This document shows, piece after piece, positions 10,678 to 22,030 of a stretch of 64,000 nucleotides of DNA. The notes below the pieces were generated by a model. It saw nothing but the letters and a program-made list of their open reading frames with translations. It was not told the origin of the DNA and searched no databases. The DNA is from Hyperoodon ampullatus. Lineage: Eukaryota; Chordata; Mammalia; Artiodactyla; Ziphiidae. The position numbers and the translations under genes are program-made. The first letter of the stretch is position 1, and each line of letters starts with the position of its first letter. The DNA is taken from positions 166,472,223 through 166,536,222 of the forward strand of contig OX457058.1 of NCBI GenBank assembly GCA_949752795.1. The letters run 5' to 3'.

Positions 10678-11020
10678 ATATATTTTTTTTGACTAATTTA
10701 ATCCTCACATCCACGGTGGCATTGGTACTTTTGTTTTTTTTTTTAATTAATTTATTTTGGCTGTGTTGGGTCTTCGTTTCTGTGCGAGGGCTTTCTCTAG
10801 TTGTGGCAAGCGGGGGCCACTCTTCATCGCAGTGCGTGGGCCTCTCACTATCGCGGCCTCTCTTGTTGCGGAGCACAGGCTCCAGACGCGCAGGCTCAGT
10901 AGTTGTGGCTCACAGGCCTAGTTGCTCCACGGCACGTGGGATCCTGCCAGACCAGGGCTTGAACCCGTGTCCCCTGCATTAGCAGGCAGATTCTCAACCA
11001 CTGTACCACCAGGGAAGCCC
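10678..11020 (-). mobile_element. CHR-type SINE with 3'-transduced segment
   Basis: The SINE body runs in reverse, 10745-11020 (ends CCACCAGGGAAGCCC). Beyond its own T-run (about 10734-10744) lies 42 bp of non-SINE sequence (10691-10732, GACTAATTTAATCCTCACAT...) and then a second T-run at 10683-10690. The TSD TATTATGTATAT is at 10666-10677 and 11021-11032, outside everything. The extra piece looks like a MIR fragment, so the parent copy probably lay next to a MIR. Confidence 0.85.
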
Positions 11021-11270
11021 TATTATGTATATTTTACCACAGCATAGAAAGAGCAGAATATTAAAACACAACTCAGGGAGTTGATTCTGAAAGAGGCTGG
11101 TGATCAGACTTGAAACAAGAATGAATTTGAAGTACTCAGAGAAGTAGATTGACGTTATACTCTGTAAGTGATCTTCTGTAAATGTCTTTTTCTCTCAAAT
11201 AGGCATCTGTTAGGCATTTGTTTTTGTGTTTGCCTGTGTATATATAACTCAGCTTCCGTCCACAAAGGAT

Positions 11271-11640
11271 ATGAGATCATTTGCATATTGATATGGTCAG
11301 GGTAGCCTTAAGCCTTGGGCTACCCCGTCATCTCAGTAGCTTAACACAACAAGCGTTTACTTCTTACTCACCCAAAGCCCATTGCGGGCGAGGTGCTTTA
11401 CCAGGATGGTTGTCTCCTGGGTTGGCCCAGTGTTCCAGGATTCTTTTATCTTGTGGCTGCTCTTTGTCAGCTCACGCCTCCAGTACTGCCCAGGAGGGGA
11501 CAGAAAGGGTTGAAGAGTGGAGCACCTGCAATTAAATGGCCACCACCTGGAGGTGACAAGAAGTCACCTCCACACGCGTTTCATTGGCCAAATCAAGTCC
11601 CATGGCTACACCCAACTTCAAGGATGTAAAGAACCGCACT
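11271..11640. other. Unclassified ancient repeat
   Basis: CATCTCAGTAGCTTAACACAACAAGCGTTTACTTCTTACTC... through ...TTCATTGGCCAAATCAAGTC resembles a common mammalian-wide repeat that I recall but cannot assign to a family. The two overlapping open frames (to 11535 and 11629) lie wholly inside and are not credible genes. Confidence 0.4.
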
Positions 11641-12179
11641 CCTCCCGTAAGTCCAGAAGTGGATAAGCCTTGATCCTGGTGAACAGCACGGATGCCTACC
11701 GCACATATGTGCACAGTGCACTAGAAATGGATACTAATGGATTTAAGACATTGGGGAGATGAGAAAACATGAGTAGGATAGGACAGTTAAGCCACAGATT
11801 GTTAATACACAGAGATATATGTCAAAAGGACCCACGTAACTGCCAGATTTGGCTGTGAGTTTTCCAGTTGTTGAAAGAAAGAGGCAAGGGCAACCATTAA
11901 ATGGTTCCTTTAATCCAGGCTGGCTGCTTGGAAGACACCCAGCTTTTTTAGATGTGAATAAAAATCTCTCCAATAGATTGTCATGAAAGGGACAAGATAA
12001 TGTGATGAGTAGTCTTCTCCACTGCATCTCAGCTGTGAAAGAGAACCCCGTGCTCCTGCATGGCATAGCGTCCCTCAGTACAAGGTGCAGTTCTGTAAAA
12101 GCCCCTCTGCCTAAGTCCAAGGTCATGCAGGGTGGTGTCCAGCTTCCAACTGTATGGTCCAGTAAGAACGTTTAGAATT

Positions 12180-12560
12180 CTCTACTGGCGGTTCCCAAGG
12201 TTCACTGTCCATAAGAACTCACCTGAGGGGAGTGTGGTGCTTGTTAAAATGCAGCTGTTTGGATCCTCCTTTCAGAGCTCCTGATGCATTTTAAGAAACT
12301 TCCCCAGATGGCTCTGATAGAGGCAGAACAGGGGGCACACTGGAGGATAGGAGTTGGCCTAAGGTTGAAAATTGAGGCCACCCCCAAGGATTCTCGCTAC
12401 TCAAACAGGGGTCCGTGAATCAGCAGGATCAGCATCACCTTGGACCTTGTTAGAAATGCAGAGTCTCAGGCCAGCCCCAGACTACCTGAATTAGAAGCTG
12501 CTCTTCAACAAACCACCTGGTGAATTGTAGCCACGTTAAAGTTTGAGAACTCTGGAGTCT
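12180..12560 (+). mobile_element. Two hAT MITEs (MER20-like) in tandem
   Basis: First at about 12180-12330 (GGTTCACTGTCCATAAGAAC...ATGCATTTTAAGAAACTTCC). Second at about 12390-12560 (GGGGTCCGTGAATCAGCAGG...TTGTTAGAAATGCAGAGTCTC...AAAGTTTGAGAACTCTGGAG), a good MER20-type match. Confidence 0.65.
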
Positions 12561-12743
12561 AGAAGGCTGTTGTCTTGTGATGTTGCTGACTAGGGAAGGC
12601 CCCTCCCTGAGCTTTGAAACTTAGGGAAGCCGGTGGCAGGGCTAGAATGGATAGGGGTGAGATGTGCTTGTCTTTTGCCTTGGTGGACCTCCTCACCTGC
12701 TGGTGGTTAAGGAGGCAACGGGAACGTTAATTTAGAACAACAC

Positions 12744-12936
12744 GGGGACTTCCCTGGCAGTCCAGTGGTTAGGATTCCACGCTGCCACTGCAGGGGGCCA
12801 CAGGTTTGATCCCTGGTCAGGGAACTAAGATCCCACATGCTGGGTGTCGAGGCCAAATAAAAAATAAAAACAAAAAAGGGGAAAAAAGGTGCAAATGAAA
12901 ACAAATGAGATAAGGAAAAACTCTTGAAAAAAAGTC
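12744..12936 (+). mobile_element. Short CHR-type SINE with extra 3' sequence
   Basis: GGGGACTTCCCTGGCAGTCCAG head, GGTTTGATCCCTGGTCAGGG B box and GGCCAAATAAAAA tail, the short GGCCAAA-ended subtype. After the A-rich tail come about 50 bp (12878-12925, with GTGCAAATGAAAACAAATGAG) and another A-run before the distal TSD. TSD TAGAACAACAC at 12733-12743 and 12937-12947. Third case of extra sequence inside the TSDs. Here a long, mutated A-rich tail is an alternative reading. Confidence 0.85.
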
Positions 12937-13689
12937 TAGAACAACACTATCAGAGGCTGGGATGTGCTGCGTCTGAGCTGAGAAAGTGACTCTGGCTTGT
13001 ATGGGTCTGGGAAGCTCAGACTCAGAGATGCCCAGCCCCGCCTCAGTGGTGGACCACTCAAAGTAGATGACCAGATCTTCAACACAGTTTTATTTATTTT
13101 AACTAAACAGAGATGATCATAGTGGCGCCCCTTTTTGGACCTGGGTGTGGTTCATGATTAGCACCTGTGCAGCGGTATTCTACAAGGCTTTTGTGGGGTT
13201 CAGGAGCTGGGCAGACAGGTATGTGATTTGGCCTGGCCAGTGTACACACCTATGGGGTGCTGATCTGGATGTTGTTTTCAGAATCGTTTTTTTTTTTTTC
13301 TACATGGAAAGAGCTTTTGAATCAAATTATATTAGATCCAAAAAATAAAATACTGGGAATCACCATCTTATAGTCTAAAGCTATAACCGAACATCAAAGA
13401 TGATGAACAGGCATTGTGAAAGAGTAAAAGCATCCCATGAATACATTAATAAATGTCACATGTTAGCAGATGTCATATGTGTGTCAAGATTTAACTGACA
13501 CATTGAATTGGCACTTCACATTTTACAAAGCATTTGCACACAAATCTTAGGAGATGGGCAGAGAAGTTACTATCAATTCCATCTTGCAGATAAGGAAACT
13601 GAGGTACAGATAGCATAAATATTTTATGACCACGTGGCTATAAAGCAGCAAAGTCAAGATTAGAACCGGATTTCATTTCGTTTATTGTC

Positions 13690-13830
13690 TGTTGATAAAA
13701 GAAATACATATTCATTTTAGAAGACTGGAAATATATGGGAAAGTATAAAAAAGAAACTAAAAATCACCCATAATTCTACCATCCAACAAGAACCACTGTT
13801 AATATTTTGGTATATCATATTATATTGGAC
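13690..13830. mobile_element. Old L1M-like 3' fragment
   Basis: ACCCATAATTCTACCATCCAACAAGAACCACTGTTAATATTTTGG resembles the ATAATCCCACCACCCAGAGATAACC-type ends of old L1s. Weak match. A MIR-like stretch (GATAAGGAAACTGAGGTACAG) precedes it at 13540-13680. Confidence 0.45.
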
Positions 13831-14445
13831 CTAAAGTACTAAAGATTTTACTGAATCTAACATGCATCATTATTTTATGTACCATTGAGAAAGCAAATAA
13901 TGCTGCCAATTAAATCTTGACATGCTAGCAGTTGTGAAATTATCCTGATTTCTGAGATATTAAAATATTCAGAAAAATAACTTAAAATCACTGAAATATA
14001 TTTTGTATCTGTTTTCCATATAACCATTATACCATGAGCATATAACAACTGTTGTATAAAATGAGCGTATAACAACTGATGTAATTAGGTAAAAATGAAT
14101 CTCATTATAGTTAGAATTTCCTTGATTTATATTAAAGTTGATTAATTTTAAATATTTATTTAAAATACAGTTCATCTCTGAATCAGCTAGCTAATCCCCC
14201 ATTTTTCTTTTGGGAGCAAGAGATATTGTGTGAATCATTGTATGGTTGTGCTTTATATTTTGAGGATTTTAGCCATTTGCCATGTTTGTGTCTTACTTTC
14301 CATCCGTTGTCGATTCCTGTTTAATGTTTATTTAGATATAGAAACATTTTTAATTTGTGTGCCATTTCATATTTTAGTTTTTCCTTCTGATTTCTTCCAT
14401 TGCTTTTGTGCTTAGAAAATCTTTTCCCATCTGTAAGAATGCTTA

Positions 14446-15200
14446 CTGGTTTTTTTTTAATTGAGGTGACATTGGTGTACAGTATTATGTAAGTTTCATG
14501 TGTACAGCGTTATATCTCTACTTCTGTATACACTACAATGTGCTCGCCACCAGAAATTTAGTTTCCATTTGTAGCCATACAGTTGATCCTCTTTACCCAT
14601 TTTACCCTCACCCTGCCTCTTCCCTTCTGAGAACCACCACTCTGTTCTCTGTATTTACATGTTTGTTTTTGTTTGATTTAGTTTGTTCATTTATTTTTTG
14701 TTTTTTATATTCCACATATGAATGAAATCATATGGTAGTTGTCTTTCTCAGTCTGATTTATCTCACTTAGCATAATACCCTCAAGGCCCATCCATGTTGT
14801 CACAGATGGTAAGATTTCATCTTTTTATGGCTGAGTAGCGTTCCATTGCATGTATATATGTGTGTGCGTATCACATTTTCTTCATTCATCTGTTGACGTG
14901 CGCTTAGGTTGTTTCCATATCTTGGCTATTGTAAATAATACTGCAGTGACCATTGGGGTACATATATCTCTTCAAATTCATGTTCTCATATTCTTTGGGT
15001 AAATACCCAGAAGTGGGATAGCTGGGTCATATGGTAGTTCTCGTCTTAACTTTTTGAGGAACCTCCATACTGTTTTCCATAGTGGCTGCACCGATTTACG
15101 TTCCCACCAACAGTGTAGGAGGGTTCTCTTTTCTCCACATCCTTGCCAACACTTGTTATTTCTTGCCTTTTTGATAATAGCCAGGATGCCAGTTTTTGTT
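14446..15200 (-). mobile_element. L1 3' portion
   Basis: In reverse: 3' UTR (TTAATTGAGGTGACATTGG, TCCCTTCTGAGAACCACCAC), then ORF2 end with TTTTTATGGCTGAGTAGCGT, TCTTGGCTATTGTAAATAAT, AAATACCCAGAAGTGGGATA and TTCCCACCAACAGTG. Truncated near 15200. Frames broken. Confidence 0.88.
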
Positions 15201-15855
15201 CAGTATTTTTTCAACTGCTCTACACTTTTAGTCATAGCAATAGTTGTTAAAACACTGTAACCTGTTGTTTCATGTGAACAAGGATGGGGTACATTTTAAG
15301 ACTGTAGCCAAGGAGCAATGCTGGTCATGGGGAATGAGGGAGCAGAAAGAGTGGCTGGTAGGAATTTGCATTCATTCATTCAAGGTAGGGTCATCTCTCT
15401 TGGGATCTACTACCAAATTTTCACGGGGAAGCTCTCAGACTGTCCATTCTGAGGACCCTGGATTTGTTTAATTATTTGTTTCCTACTTAGGAAACTTCAG
15501 TACCTATCTTGAAATTAGAGACTTTGCAGGCCATAGCTCTTACTCTCCACTGCCCAGCATTCTCATACACATACATGTTAATTTCAGCTTGTTTCATTAG
15601 AAATTCTCGTTTATGTTGTAAAACAGGGATTTCCTCTTCTTTTATCCTAAATTCCCTCCTGTTCTCTCTTCCCCTTCATACCTTTCTCTGTGAAGGAGAG
15701 ATGGGTTTGGTATGAATGTAACCCAGATAATTCTTGGGCTCCTTAGGGTTCTTAGGGTATGGTGTTCCATACAAAAAAGCATGTTCCATTAGCCCAAAGT
15801 AATGGAAAAATAAATTCAATTTTTGCTTGTGTATCTCTAAAGAATCTTAGTCTCC

Positions 15856-16098
15856 CAAAGCGAGAGAGAGGCATGGACATATATACACTACCAAATGTAA
15901 GGTAGATACATAGTGGGAAGCAGCCGCATAGCATAGGGAGATCAGCTCGGTGCTTTGTGACCGCCTGGAGGGGTGGGATAGGGAGGGTGGGAGGGAGGGA
16001 GATGCAAGAGGGAAGGGATATGGGAACAGATGTATATGTATAACTGATTCACTTTGTTATAAAGCAGAAACTAATAAAAAAATGAAAAAAGGAAAAAA
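15856..16098 (+). mobile_element. 5'-truncated L1 3' end with TSD
   Basis: 243 bp of L1 3' UTR (GCATGGACATATATACACTACC ... TTATAAAGCAGAAACTAATAAA) with a G/A-rich stretch and an A tail. Flanked by an exact 17-bp TSD AAAGAATCTTAGTCTCC at 15839-15855 and 16099-16115: a clean, fairly recent L1 insertion. Confidence 0.92.
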
Positions 16099-16115
16099 AA
16101 AGAATCTTAGTCTCC

Positions 16116-18240
16116 AATTTATAACACAAAGGAAAGCTTCCTCTCTCCGCATCTCCCGGTCTCTCGTTCCTCAAAGGAGTTCTGGAGCCTTTTATCCCGA
16201 AACCCCTCCCCAAATCCCCCCCAACTGGCAGCCCTCTCAGTCTTTCTGTCCTTCCTTGTCTCTTCTCCTCCATCTCTCTCTGCTCTGTATTATCGTGATT
16301 GACTTAACCTCTCCAACTTCTTTTAGCTTCCCCTCATTCAGCCTAGTCTTCATAGTAAAGCATAGCCCCAGGAGCTGACCCAGCAAGCCATAGTCCTTTC
16401 CCCTGAGGAGGAAAGAGAGAAGGACAGGGGATGATTACTATCACCAGCCCATCAATGACTTTATACACGGGGACACTCTCCCTGTAGAGGAACACATTAC
16501 CGTGTTTGGACCCAGAAGCCCACGGTCCTGCTGAGGACAGTGGGGAAACACACCTCATCAGGACACATCTCCATCATCATGCTGCCCTCCCTTCACCCTC
16601 CAGACTTCTGCCTCCTTCTCTTCAGTTTATCTGAATTGCTGGACATTATACCACTTTTCTGAAAGGCTGCACCTTTAGCACACCCACCGCATCTTCCTTT
16701 GGCCGGAGAGCCATCATAGAAGCGTCATGAAATGTTCAGGATTTATTGTTCCCATTCTCTGATCAACCCCCCAGCATCTCTGCTATTGATCACCTCTTCT
16801 TGGAAGGGAAATCCTGTGGTCAGTGAGCCCAGGGGTCAGACCAGGAATGCAACTGAGTGTGACTTAGAGGTGTGGGGCATTAGAGAGCAGTGGGGCATGT
16901 GCCCTGGAAAGAGCAGCCCCACCACAGGCATTCAGATGCTAATTGCAGAACAACATTGTCCTGGCCAGACAGGTCTGAGGACAGCTCGACTCCAGAGTGT
17001 GAGCCCCTCAGTTAAAGCTTTGATCATCTGTGAGCTCCAGGCTGCTTTCCCTTTGGGAGGGAGAAGGATAAGAAGCTCTGAATTCTTCTTCATCAGTAGC
17101 AGCATCTTGATCTTTGCAGTTCACTTAAGTACCTGTTTGTGCAGGACACTTGATCATCACAGAGGGTAAATCTAACATATTCGCTGTCACATTGTGCACC
17201 CACTAATCTCTAAAAGGAGCTGGGTGTAGTTATCGATATATTCTCTTAACTCTTCTGATACTCATGACTAAACATATTGTATTGTAATCCATAAGTACCT
17301 ACTATTCTGGTTTTATTCCTTTCCTTTTATGTTATTTCCTGTATACTTTCTCAAGAATTCCATGTGTTCAATTAATGTAGAATAGTTTATTTAACGATCC
17401 TTAAATTATTGGATTTGGGGGCTATATGTGATATTTTTTACTCTTGTGTTTAATTAAAAATTATGAAATTTATGGAGTGCTTTACCATAGGTTAAACCCA
17501 GTACAATCTTTACATATGTTTAATTCTTATAACAACCCCATAAGGGTAGGTACTGTTAATATTCTCACATTACAGACCAGGATCCGAAGCCCAGAGAGCT
17601 TCCAGGCAGTGTCTGAAGTTACCCAGTGGAAGTAGTGTGGGGCATCCCTTTAGAGCTTATACTGTGAACCACCACTTCTTTGCCATTTCTTCCTTTGGGG
17701 TCCTTGTGGGGAGAATTGCCAGTTAAAGAGATCACAACCCTTTTTTTCAGTGGTGTTGGTCCTTAGGCAACCTGCAGTAATAGAAGAAGACAGAGATGGC
17801 CTGGTTAGCAGAATGTCAGGATGGTAAAAGGTTTGGGTGGTGTTCTGCCTACCTCCCAGGAGTCCACATAATCAGAGCCTGTACCTCCCATTGGAATATT
17901 TGATGTCCTCTCAAAGTTGCAAGCGTCCTCCCATCACCGTGACAACTCATGAGCCTGTCCCCAGAATTTTACTCTCCAGTTTGGACATATTTGATCCCAG
18001 AAGTCACTTCCTGACTCTGCCCATGAACTCTTGGAATACTGGCACCAAAGCTGTGTCTTGGGTCTTCCCTAGTATTAAGCATCTGATGAAGATCAGATTG
18101 ATCTTAGAGACCAATCTTAGAGACCAACATCGATCTTAGAGACCAACCAGGCAAATGGTTTTCAAACTATGCTCCAAGGACCCCTGGGATTCTTTGTGGT
18201 ATATAAGTGCTGTCTTGAGCGCCAAGGGGGACACATCAAG
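16116..18240. other. Unique intron
   Basis: No gene seen. A MIR lies at about 17480-17640 (TTCTTATAACAACCCCATAAG...GGATCCGAAGCCCAGAG). Open frames up to 145 residues (16732-17169) match no family I know and lack splice context. Confidence 0.5.
18100..18146 (+). repeat. Three-copy 14-mer tandem repeat
   Basis: ATCTTAGAGACCAA-type units at 18100-18114, 18115-18127 and 18132-18146, nearly identical, within unique sequence. Confidence 0.85.
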
Positions 18241-18915
18241 TTCTTATCTTTGTTGTGTTTTTATTTATATATGTCCCAAATATTTATCCTATTCTGCTAC
18301 CTTTTTATTGACTATTGTTTGGAATGTAGAAAAGATTTTTATATACCCAAATGCACTCATTTTCACTGGCATTTTTTTCTATATTTTTTCATAAATTTAG
18401 GTCCTCTCTGTGGTTGAGATAAATATTCTTATCCATTCTCTGTTTAGTTCTAACTCATCTCAGTGTTTTTCAAAAAGACTTTTCTAAATGCTTTTTTATG
18501 GCTGGCTATCTAATTATATAATATATGATTTATTTCTAAAATTATCACATAATGGTTTGAGAATGTGCATTTTCCAGAGTTCTCTTTTTTATTTGAGTGT
18601 TTCTGTGTATCCTGGCATCTGTATATATTTCAGTTGGATTTTTTCTTACCTTACAGAATTTTGGAGCAGGAGGAAACATAATCCCCAACCACACTCTAAG
18701 CCTAGTAAACACACACAAAATAACATTTGTGTGTTTGGGGACATATAAATTCAGTGTTATTGATTTCATCACTGTGTAACTTTAAATTTTATTAATAATA
18801 CTTTTGATTAAATTCCTGCATTATATTAGCAGAGACTTGCTGACTTTTGGATCATCTCTCTAGTTTTAATTTTTAAGGTAAACCACTTGATTTTTTTAAT
18901 TTCCCGGTTTTAAAA

Positions 18916-19256
18916 TTTTTATTTATTTATTTTTGGCTGCATTGGGCCTTCGTTGCTGCGCACAGGCTTTCTCTAATTGCGGCGAGCAGGGGCTACTCTT
19001 CGTTGCGGTGCGCAGGCTTCTCGTTGCGGTGGCTCCTCTTGTCACGGAGCACGGGCTCTAGGTGCACGGGCTTCAGTAGTTGTGGCATATGGGCTCAGTA
19101 GTTGTGGCTCACGGGCTCTAGAGCACAGGCTCAGTAGTTGTGGCGCACGGGCTCAGCTGCTCCGTGGCATGTGGGATCTTCCCAGACCAGGGCTCGAACC
19201 CGTGTCCCCTGCATTGGCAGGTGGATTCTTAACCACTGCACCACCAGGGAAGTCCC
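18916..19256 (-). mobile_element. CHR-type SINE, (TAAA)n-tailed
   Basis: Reverse SINE from TTTTTATTTATTTATTTTTGGC to CCACCAGGGAAGTCCC. No convincing TSD, unlike the others. The right flank is L1, but the left flank is not recognisably the same L1. A deletion or recombination at one side is likely. Confidence 0.85.
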
Positions 19257-19711
19257 TACCATGACTTCTTTATCCATTCATCCATTGATGGACACTTAGG
19301 CTATTTCCAAGTCTTGGTTACTGTAAATAATGCTACAATGAACATGGGATTGCAGATACCTTTTCAAGTTAGTGTTTTCATTTCCTTTGGATAAATACCC
19401 AGAAGTAGAATTGCTGGATCATATGATAGTTGTATTTTTAATTCTTTGTATTTTTATTTTTTTGTATTTGTATTTTTAATTCATACTGTTTTCCACAGCG
19501 GCTGCACCAATTTACATTCCCACCAACAGTGCCCAAGTGTTCTGTTTTCCACACAACCTCACCAACACTTGTTACCTCTTTGATAACAGCCATTCTAACA
19601 GGTGTGAGGTGATATCTCATTGTGGTCTTGATTTGCATTTCCTTAATGATTAGTGATGTTGAGCGACTGTATTTCTGCTTTGGAAAAATGTCTATTCAAA
19701 TCCTCTGTCCA

Positions 19712-19894
19712 GGGGCTTCCCTGGTGGCGCAGTGGTTGGGAGTCCGCCTGCCGATGCAGGGTTCGGGAAGCTCCCACATGCCGCGGAGAGGCTAGGCCTG
19801 TGAGCGATGGCCGCTGAGCCTGCGCGTCCGGAGCCTGTGCTCCGCAACGGGAGAGGCCACAACAGTGAGAGGCCCGCGTACTGCAAAAAAAAAA
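19712..19894 (+). mobile_element. CHR-type SINE, A-tailed, internally deleted
   Basis: The head and tail are standard, but about 25 bp covering the GGGACACGGGTTCGTGCCCC B-box region are missing (reads GATGCAGGGTTCGGGAAG). TSD AAATCCT(C/G)TGTCCA at 19698-19711 and 19895-19908. Loss of the B box should prevent further Pol III transcription. Confidence 0.9.
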
Positions 19895-19998
19895 AAATCC
19901 TGTGTCCATTTCTTTTTAACATCTTTATTGGAGTATAATTGCTCTGCCCATTTTTAAATTGGATTGTTTGGGGGTTTTTTTGCTATTGAGTTGTCTGA

Positions 19999-20001
<3 letters not shown>

Positions 20002-20044
<43 letters not shown>
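20002..20044. repeat. (TA)n microsatellite
   Basis: About 21 TA units directly at the tail side of the reversed SINE at 20045-20243, in an L1 TTTATATATTT target. Probably expanded from target and tail. Confidence 0.95.
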
Positions 20045-20053
<9 letters not shown>

Positions 20054-20243
20054 TGGCTGCGCCGAGTCTTAGTTGCAGCACTCGGGATCTTCGATCTTCG
20101 TTGTGGCATGTGGGATCTTTTAACTGTGACATTCGAACTCTTAGTTGCAGCATGTGGGATCTAGTTCCCCGACCAGGGATCGAACCTGGGCCCCCTGCAT
20201 TGGGAGCATGGAGTCTTAGCCACTGGACCACCAGGGAAGTCCC
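20045..20243 (-). mobile_element. CHR-type SINE, GGCTGCGCCGAG-ended subtype
   Basis: Reverse SINE: T-run, GGCTGCGCCGAGTCTTAGTTG, B box region CAGGGATCGAACCTGGGCCC, head CCACCAGGGAAGTCCC. TSD is TATATATTTT-like, blurred by the adjoining (TA)n. Related to the copies at 12744 and 42661. Confidence 0.88.
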
Positions 20244-20559
20244 TATATATTTTGGATATTAACCCCTTATCAGATAAATATGGTCTGCACATATTTTCTC
20301 CCTTTCAAGAGGTTGCCTTTTCATTTTGTTGATGGTTTCCTTTGCTGTGCAGAAGCTTTTCGGTTTGGTGTAGTCCTTCTTGTTTATTTTTGCTTTTGTT
20401 GCCTTTGCTTTTGGTGGTTTATAGTTAGTTTCTATCTCTCTTAAAGATGATGTTCATTCAATTCAACTCTCTTAAAGATAGTTTCTATCATCTCTTAAAG
20501 TAGATGTTCATTCAATCTTGCTCATCTGTGGGATTCCTCCTTTCTTAGTTTCCTGCTAT

Positions 20560-22030
20560 TTCCTATAAGCCACTTCCATTCCCACCAGAATCTTGAGATC
20601 TTTCTTTGGGACTTAAAATTTGAAAACTGAATTTATGCTACAGTTAGCATTTTCCCCACTACGGGCTTTTTAAATGAATTCTGGCTGTTGATGTTTTCTG
20701 CTTCAGATGTTATATTTTTGGTACTTGGTGGGGAGGCATGCTATATATACTATTTCTTGACCTACTGTATTTTTAGACTTAGTTTCTTTTATTTAACAGC
20801 CTGTGACTTAATACCAACATCTGTAAAAACAAATGTGTAGAAGGTATGCCTTGACCACACAGGGATTCCATTTCATGGAATGATGGATGAAGACCATCCA
20901 TCTGGGAGTTTATAACTTGAAACAACAACTATCACTCCCTCTTCAGTTAATTAAGACGAATTTCCTGGAGGATATATAGTCTAGGGGCTGTTTGGGAAGA
21001 GTTGATGACCTGCTTATTCTTTCAGCAATTCTGTGAGTTCAGGAAAGTAAGGCTCAGAGAGAGTCAGTAAATTTCCCAAGTACACACAGCTGCTAAGGGA
21101 GTATATCAACGTCAAGTTACCAGACCCAAAAAGTAGTGGTTGAAGCAGACAAAATTTTACTCTGTTCCAGAAAAGAGGTCTGCACTGCATATAGACAATT
21201 CAGGACAAGTGTGGTGACTGCATACTGTCAACAGGGAGTCAGGTGTCTTCAGCTCTGTTATTCCTAGGATGTTGCCCTCTTCCTCAGGGCTCAATGTGGT
21301 TGCCGGAGCTCTGGCCATCATATCCACACCATAAGTAACAGTAGTAGGAAAGGGAGAGTCTTTCAAGGTCTGAGGTCATTTTCTCTAAGAAGAAGACTCT
21401 GGGCTAAAGGTTTGGGTGGAAGTGATTTATCAAGGAAGTACTCCAGAAGAGACTAGTAGGAGAGGGAGGGGTGTGAGGATGGGAAAAGGGAAGAAGCCAA
21501 GTGGGAGGTTATCTTATGGAGCTCTGCAGCATAAATTACACCTTGCGGTTTGTCCCACCTTGAGGCAGAGGAACTGGGCTTTTAGACGCCCACACCAGTC
21601 ACTCACTGGCTCTGGCTGGGGTGGGAAGAACGAGGCACTTTGCTGTTTCTGGGGGGAAAAAATCACATGAAAAAGGGCGGGATAATCCTTTGTTGTGGGG
21701 TTGTCCTGTGCCTTGTAGGACGTCTAGCAGCGTCTCTGGACCAAAGAGAAAATTTTGACACACAGGGTTTGGAGTGTTTGCCTCTGTCCATGCCTCACCC
21801 ACACCCCGACACCTCACCTTTAACTTGAATTGTTAACTGTAAAGTGGCTTTGTTCTTTTCTTTTTAAAAATATTTTTTCCATTAAAAAAATTCCTAAACT
21901 AATATATGCACATTTGAATAGATTTTCAAATAATTCAAAAGTGTTTAAAGTGAAAAATCAAAGTCTCCCTTTACTTTCTCATCCTACTCCCCAGAGGTAA
22001 CCATTGTTTTTTTACACATACTAGGGTTCT
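20560..22030. other. Unique intron with old repeats
   Basis: MIR-like core at about 21000-21110. An unclassified repeat at 21376-21600 resembles that at 8530-9030. An L1M-like 3' end lies at 21880-22010 (CTACTCCCCAGAGGTAACCATTG). No gene seen. Confidence 0.45.

Larger units (their letters stand above)
9640..11070 (+). mobile_element. L1 3' portion interrupted by Tigger1 and a SINE
   Basis: L1 ORF2 end and 3' UTR: CCCAGAAATTCCACTCCTAG, TTCATTGCAGCATTATTCAC, CCAAGTGTCTATCAGCAGAT, then a diverged 3' UTR. Split by a Tigger1 derivative at 9760-10255 and a SINE at 10678-11020, so the L1 is the oldest layer. Confidence 0.85.
19257..20440 (-). mobile_element. L1 ORF2 C-terminal part with two nested SINEs
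   Basis: In reverse: CTGTAAATAATGCTACAATG, AAATACCCAGAAGTAGAATT, TTCCCACCAACAGTG, then after the SINEs TATTAACCCCTTATCAGATA and TTTTGTTGATGGTTTCC. Broken by SINEs at 19712 and 20045. A local duplication of a CTCTTAAAGAT/GATGTTCATTCAAT unit follows at 20430-20520. Confidence 0.87.
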
